A DNA stretch of 7,880 nucleotides. Source: an uncultured Saprospiraceae bacterium. Its GTDB lineage: Bacteria > Bacteroidota > Bacteroidia > Chitinophagales > Saprospiraceae. The notes below the pieces were generated by a model. It saw only the letters and a list, made by a program, of their open reading frames with translations. It was not told the origin of the DNA and searched no databases. Each line of letters opens with the position of its first letter. Within the stretch, counting starts at the first letter, position 1. Shown piece after piece: positions 6,318 to 7,880 of the stretch. The stretch covers positions 1 through 7,880 of the forward strand of contig CALIQO010000001.1 in NCBI GenBank assembly GCA_938044055.1. The letters run 5' to 3'. Made by a program: the position numbers and the translations under genes.

Positions 6318-7622
6318 ATGGTAGAAACGAATAATTATAAAGTAAAAGATATAAATCTTGCCGATTGGGGAAGAAAAGAAATAGAGCTTGCAGAAGCTGA
6401 AATGCCAGGGTTGATGGCCCTTAGAGAGGAATTCGGGGAGAGTAAGCCTCTAAAAGGTGCAAGAATTGCAGGTTGTCTACATATGACTATACAGACTGCT
6501 GTTCTTATCGAAACATTGGTAGAGTTAGGCGCGGAAGTAACTTGGTCAAGTTGTAATATTTTTTCAACTCAAGATCAGGCCGCAGCAGCAATTGCAGCAA
6601 CAGGCGTACCTGTTTTCGCTTGGAAAGGTATGAATGAAGAAGAATTCGATTGGTGCATTGAACAGACACTAACTGCCTTCCCTAGTGGTCAACCTTTAAA
6701 TATGATTCTAGATGATGGAGGTGACTTGACTAATATGGTTTTAGACGGATTCCCTGAAATGGTTGCGTCTATTAAAGGTATTTCAGAAGAAACCACAACT
6801 GGTGTTCATAGGTTATATGAAAGACAAGTTAACGGAACACTTACCCTTCCTGCTATTAATATCAATGATTCAGTTACGAAGTCTAAATTCGATAACAAGT
6901 ATGGTTGTAAAGAATCTCTTGTAGATGCCATTAGAAGAGCAACAGATGTGATGATGGCTGGTAAAGTAGCTGTTGTTGCTGGTTACGGAGATGTGGGGAA
7001 AGGTTCTGCTGCTTCATTACGTGGGGCTGGAGCTAGGGTTATCGTAACAGAAATTGATCCTATATGCGCACTTCAAGCAGCAATGGATGGATTCGCTGTT
7101 CTTAAAATGGAGAATGCCATTCCACAGGCCAATATCGTTGTAACGGCAACAGGAAACTTTAACATCATCGGTGAAAAACACTTTAAGATGATGAAGGATA
7201 AGACAATTGTATGTAATATCGGACACTTCGATAATGAAATCGATATGGCATGGTTGAATGAAAATCATGGCGATTCTAAAATTGAAATCAAGCCTCAGGT
7301 TGATAAGTATACCATCGATGGTAAGGATTTACTGGTTCTTGCAGAAGGTAGACTAGTAAATCTAGGATGTGCAACCGGTCATCCATCTTTTGTAATGTCT
7401 AATTCATTTACAAATCAAGTTCTTGCTCAGTTAGAACTATGGGAGAATACGGACAAGTATGAAAACAAGGTTTATATGCTTCCTAAGCACTTAGATGAAA
7501 AAGTAGCTAGACTACACCTGGCTAAGATAGGTGTGGAACTAGAAGAACTTTCTACGGAGCAAGCTAAGTATATAGGCGTTAAAAAGGAAGGCCCATTTAA
7601 GCCAGAATATTATAGATATTAA
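6318..7622 (+). CDS. ahcY: Adenosylhomocysteinase (S-adenosyl-L-homocysteine hydrolase)
   Basis: This 434-residue cytoplasmic NAD-dependent enzyme splits S-adenosylhomocysteine into adenosine and homocysteine, removing the product inhibitor of methyltransferases and feeding the methionine cycle. Visible sites are HMT (55-57), WSSCN (76-80), ILDDGGD with Asp132-Asp133, SEETTTG (156-162), and [11 protein letters not shown] with Lys188 and Asp192. The Rossmann NAD-binding loop is [11 protein letters not shown] (221-231), and the C-terminal PEYYRY tail reaches the NAD site of a neighbouring subunit in this family. The length matches the short, human-like class (432 residues) lacking the roughly 40-residue insertion of mycobacterial and plant enzymes. 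The ATG at 6318 was chosen because [12 protein letters not shown] is the usual family N-terminus. The in-frame TTG at 6273 would add 15 unrelated residues and lies inside the promoter box. The gene appears monocistronic, with a terminator 18 bases after the stop. Confidence 0.98.
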   Translation: MVETNNYKVKDINLADWGRKEIELAEAEMPGLMALREEFGESKPLKGARIAGCLHMTIQTAVLIETLVELGAEVTWSSCNIFSTQDQAAAAIAATGVPVFAWKGMNEEEFDWCIEQTLTAFPSGQPLNMILDDGGDLTNMVLDGFPEMVASIKGISEETTTGVHRLYERQVNGTLTLPAININDSVTKSKFDNKYGCKESLVDAIRRATDVMMAGKVAVVAGYGDVGKGSAASLRGAGARVIVTEIDPICALQAAMDGFAVLKMENAIPQANIVVTATGNFNIIGEKHFKMMKDKTIVCNIGHFDNEIDMAWLNENHGDSKIEIKPQVDKYTIDGKDLLVLAEGRLVNLGCATGHPSFVMSNSFTNQVLAQLELWENTDKYENKVYMLPKHLDEKVARLHLAKIGVELEELSTEQAKYIGVKKEGPFKPEYYRY

Positions 7623-7640
7623 TCGACAGATAAAGCAATT

Positions 7641-7676
7641 AAAAAGGGCAGCGCTTCATTGTGTTGTCCTTTTTTT
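7641..7676 (+). terminator. Rho-independent terminator of ahcY
   Basis: AAAAAGGGCAGCGC (7641-7654) pairs with GTGTTGTCCTTTTT (7661-7674) in a 14-bp stem with three G-T wobbles and a 6-nt loop TTCATT. The 3' arm runs into seven T at 7670-7676. It starts 18 bases after the ahcY stop codon. Confidence 0.9.
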
Positions 7677-7681
7677 ATTAT

Positions 7682-7711
7682 TTTGAATTAGAATTTAACA
7701 TTCTATTGTTT
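7682..7711 (+). promoter_or_regulatory. Weak candidate promoter of the right-edge lipoprotein gene
   Basis: TTTG at 7682-7685 is followed after 18 bases by TATTGTTT (7704-7711), which agrees with TAnnTTTG at all but two positions. The pair lies between the ahcY terminator and the next ATG at 7740, where a promoter is expected. Sequence support is weak. Confidence 0.3.
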
Positions 7712-7739
7712 TTACTGATAACTACTTAAAACATTAATT

Positions 7740-7880
7740 ATGAGATTGTCTTTATTCAATTTAAGGGACACCCTTAGTAATTATCCCACATTAGCCATCG
7801 CATTAATTTTTATTGCTTTCACTACGCAGAGCTGTGGAGAGGAAGAACCGGAACCAACTTTTGAGGAATTCATAGTTACA
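7740..7880 (+). CDS. 5' end of a putative lipoprotein gene (partial)
   Basis: An ATG at 7740 opens a frame of 47 codons that runs off the window. The product begins with a charged N-terminus (MRLSLFNLRD), a hydrophobic stretch (TLAIALIFIAF) and then TTQSCGEEEPEP. Cys32 fits a relaxed lipoprotein signal, since a threonine sits at -3 where leucine is usual. The acidic run right after the cysteine resembles the charged export tags of surface lipoproteins known from Bacteroidota such as Capnocytophaga, so outer-surface placement is possible. The mature part visible is too short to identify a family. Its position after the ahcY terminator indicates a separate transcription unit. Confidence 0.65.
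   Translation, partial: MRLSLFNLRDTLSNYPTLAIALIFIAFTTQSCGEEEPEPTFEEFIVT

Noticed and set aside
7017..7268. Minus-strand 83-codon frame inside ahcY
   Set aside because: It is antisense to the conserved NAD-binding region of AhcY, with no family resemblance.
1..7880. Novel defence, mobile or CRISPR-like system
   Set aside because: No repeats in array form, transposase, integrase, tRNA-like attachment site or defence domain could be seen; nearly all sequence is accounted for by intact conserved genes and short intergenic gaps.

Overview
The window reads as ordinary chromosome of a member of the Bacteroidota. Supporting signs are a secreted nuclease ending in a type IX secretion (T9SS)-like sorting domain, a mitochondrial-type aconitase of about 755 residues, lipoproteins with short signal peptides, A-rich gene starts without strong Shine-Dalgarno sites, and exact copies of the Bacteroidota -7 promoter box TAnnTTTG in the intergenic regions. 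The genus cannot be told from this sequence.

Layout, left to right. (1) Positions 1-186 are the 3' end of a gene whose product ends in a PDZ domain, closed by a strong terminator (244-275). (2) A ComF-family phosphoribosyltransferase follows on the + strand (336-1034). (3) Convergent to it is a tight minus-strand cluster read in the order secreted endonuclease I (3706-2642), DNA polymerase IV (2639-1563), FKBP-type prolyl isomerase lipoprotein (1535-1086). (4) Upstream of that cluster is a separate minus-strand unit, the aconitase (6078-3808), with its own terminator (3780-3744). (5) Divergent from aconitase across a 239-bp regulatory gap is S-adenosylhomocysteine hydrolase ahcY (6318-7622), closed by a terminator at 7641-7676. 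(6) At the right edge is the 5' end of a putative lipoprotein gene (7740 to beyond 7880). No stretch longer than 300 bp lacks a gene.

The metabolic genes are housekeeping: aconitase works in the TCA cycle and AhcY in the methyl cycle. They share a divergent promoter region but no pathway. The endonuclease-dinB-FKBP cluster is the one less expected arrangement: a secreted DNA-degrading enzyme two bases ahead of a translesion polymerase. ComF, which in other bacteria is linked to DNA uptake, lies just beyond the cluster's 3' end on the other strand. Whether this reflects a shared DNA-related role or chance is open.

I see no tRNA, rRNA, CRISPR array, insertion sequence, prophage or defence system, and nothing that amounts to a new biological system. 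The findings are mainly corrected start codons, promoter architecture and the odd operon.
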